Source: Candidatus Cloacimonadota bacterium (GTDB taxonomy: Bacteria > Cloacimonadota > Cloacimonadia > Cloacimonadales > TCS61). From it: a stretch of DNA of 5,871 bases. The notes under the pieces were generated by a model. The model was given only the letters and a program-made list of their open reading frames with translations. It was not told the origin of the DNA and did no database searches. Positions 5,006 through 5,871 of the stretch are shown piece after piece. Location: positions 1-5,871 of the forward strand of contig DAOUTP010000125.1 in the NCBI GenBank assembly GCA_030626645.1, read 5' to 3'. The position numbers were made by a program, and so were the translations under genes. Positions within the stretch are counted from its first letter, which is position 1; each line of letters begins with the position of its first letter.

Positions 5006-5871
5006 ATGAAATCAAAATGGTTTTCACTTGGATGTTTAGCATCAGTTGTCATTATCATCATCATGATATTCACAATGTTTGTTACATTCGGAAGTATAGG
5101 AAAAGGATTACAGAAACCTATGCCGGAAAAGATCGCTCAAGGATCTTGGTTAAGAATGGATATCAGCGGAAGAATAATTGATTACAATGAATTTGAAGAC
5201 AGCCCTTTTGCAGGTATGCTCTCTGCAGAAACACCTTCAGTTCATGAAATCGTACACAAAATAAACAAAGCTGCTCAAGATGAAAAGATCAAAGGAATTC
5301 TTCTTGAACCTAAATTCATTGCCTGCGGTTATGCAAACCTGAATGAGATAATGAGTGCTTTAGAGAATTTTAAAAGCACCGGAAAGGAAATCCATGCTTA
5401 TCTCGATTTGAGCATAGATAAAGATTATGTCCTCTCAACTGTTGCTAACAAAATCTACCTCAATCCTTCTGCATCAGCAGGAATACTGTTAACCGGAGTT
5501 GGCGGTGAAATACTCTTTTACAAAGAGATGTTAGATAAGATCGGCATAGAGTTCACTGTAATCCACGCAGGGAAATACAAAGGAGCTGGAGAAACATTTA
5601 CACGAAATGAATTATCCGAGCCGGTTCGAAAGAATCTGGATAGATTATTCTCAAATGTCTATAATTCAGTTCTTACAAAAATAGCAGAAAATCGTGAAAT
5701 TGATATTTCTGAGATAACTAAAATTTATGAGAAAAGAGAAGAATTATTTATAAATCAGCAAAATGCACTCAATTACAATTTAGTTGATGAACTCTCTTTT
5801 AAAGAAGATCTGTATAATGATTTAGGTGTTACAAAAAGAAATCTGGTTTCATTTTCCAAGTATAAGATACC
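5006..5871 (+). CDS. sppA: Long-form (67K-type) signal peptide peptidase SppA, N-terminal part
   Basis: Starts at ATG 5006, 12 nt after the regulator's stop codon, with AGGAG (4995-4999) six bases upstream. The frame stays open to the window edge: 288 residues are visible, 3' truncated by the window. A membrane anchor spans about residues 8-30. The visible part matches the N-terminal half of long SppA: DEKIKGILLEP (92-102), a helix LNEIMSALENFKSTGKEIHAY, YVLSTVANKIYLNP (141-154), FYKEMLDKIGIEFTVIHAGKYKGAGETFTR (171-200), and VRKNLDRLFSNVYNSVLTKIAENR. Lys192 in GKYKGAGETF corresponds to the catalytic general-base lysine (Lys209 in E. coli SppA). The serine-nucleophile motif of short SppA forms (ASGGYY type) is absent here, as expected if the serine lies in the unseen second half. 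The enzyme is membrane-anchored, faces the periplasm and degrades leftover signal peptides. Its tight spacing places it in the operon with the two-component genes. Confidence 0.92.
   Translation, partial: MKSKWFSLGCLASVVIIIIMIFTMFVTFGSIGKGLQKPMPEKIAQGSWLRMDISGRIIDYNEFEDSPFAGMLSAETPSVHEIVHKINKAAQDEKIKGILLEPKFIACGYANLNEIMSALENFKSTGKEIHAYLDLSIDKDYVLSTVANKIYLNPSASAGILLTGVGGEILFYKEMLDKIGIEFTVIHAGKYKGAGETFTRNELSEPVRKNLDRLFSNVYNSVLTKIAENREIDISEITKIYEKREELFINQQNALNYNLVDELSFKEDLYNDLGVTKRNLVSFSKYKI

Overview
The window reads as AT-rich DNA from a Gram-negative (diderm) bacterium. The evidence is a signal-peptide protein with a PDZ domain and a probable outer-membrane beta-rich C-terminus, an SppA-type protease, and an NtrY/NtrX-like sigma54 regulatory pair. 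Shine-Dalgarno sequences are strong throughout. The gene set and codon style would fit an uncultured FCB-type lineage such as Cloacimonadota, but that is a guess from style only. All supported genes are on the + strand.

Layout. Positions 1-234 hold the 3' end of an unidentified gene with a C-terminal zinc ribbon (CxC...CxxC). Positions 235-586 are non-coding. They hold a decayed dispersed-repeat-like element with inverted arms (242-317), a very AT-rich stretch with a perfect TTTATCA-N3-TGATAAA palindrome plus a further half-site (420-459), and a near-consensus sigma54 promoter (GG-N10-GC, 544-560). Directly after the promoter come a 24-codon small ORF with a strong ribosome binding site (587-661) and a secreted PDZ/beta-rich envelope protein (678-1874), closed by a strong intrinsic terminator (1893-1929). 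Three nucleotides after the terminator's T-run, the Shine-Dalgarno sequence of a second, tightly packed gene group begins. This group is a DUF4390-like exported protein (1945-2493), an NtrY-like histidine kinase without a PAS domain (2483-3652), an NtrX/NtrC-type sigma54 activator (3653-4993), and the N-terminal half of a long-form SppA signal peptide peptidase (5006 to the window edge).

How it may work together. The kinase and regulator form a two-component system whose regulator keeps the GAFTGA loop needed to activate sigma54 RNA polymerase. A sigma54 promoter sits about 1.4 kb upstream of this operon. Its candidate enhancer palindrome is centred about 142 bp before the predicted transcription start, the usual distance for this activator class. 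The simplest hypothesis is a self-contained envelope-response locus: kinase senses, regulator activates, PDZ envelope protein is induced, and read-through of the terminator may feed back on the regulatory operon. The motifs, gene order and spacing are read directly from the sequence. The regulatory link and the envelope-stress role are inference.
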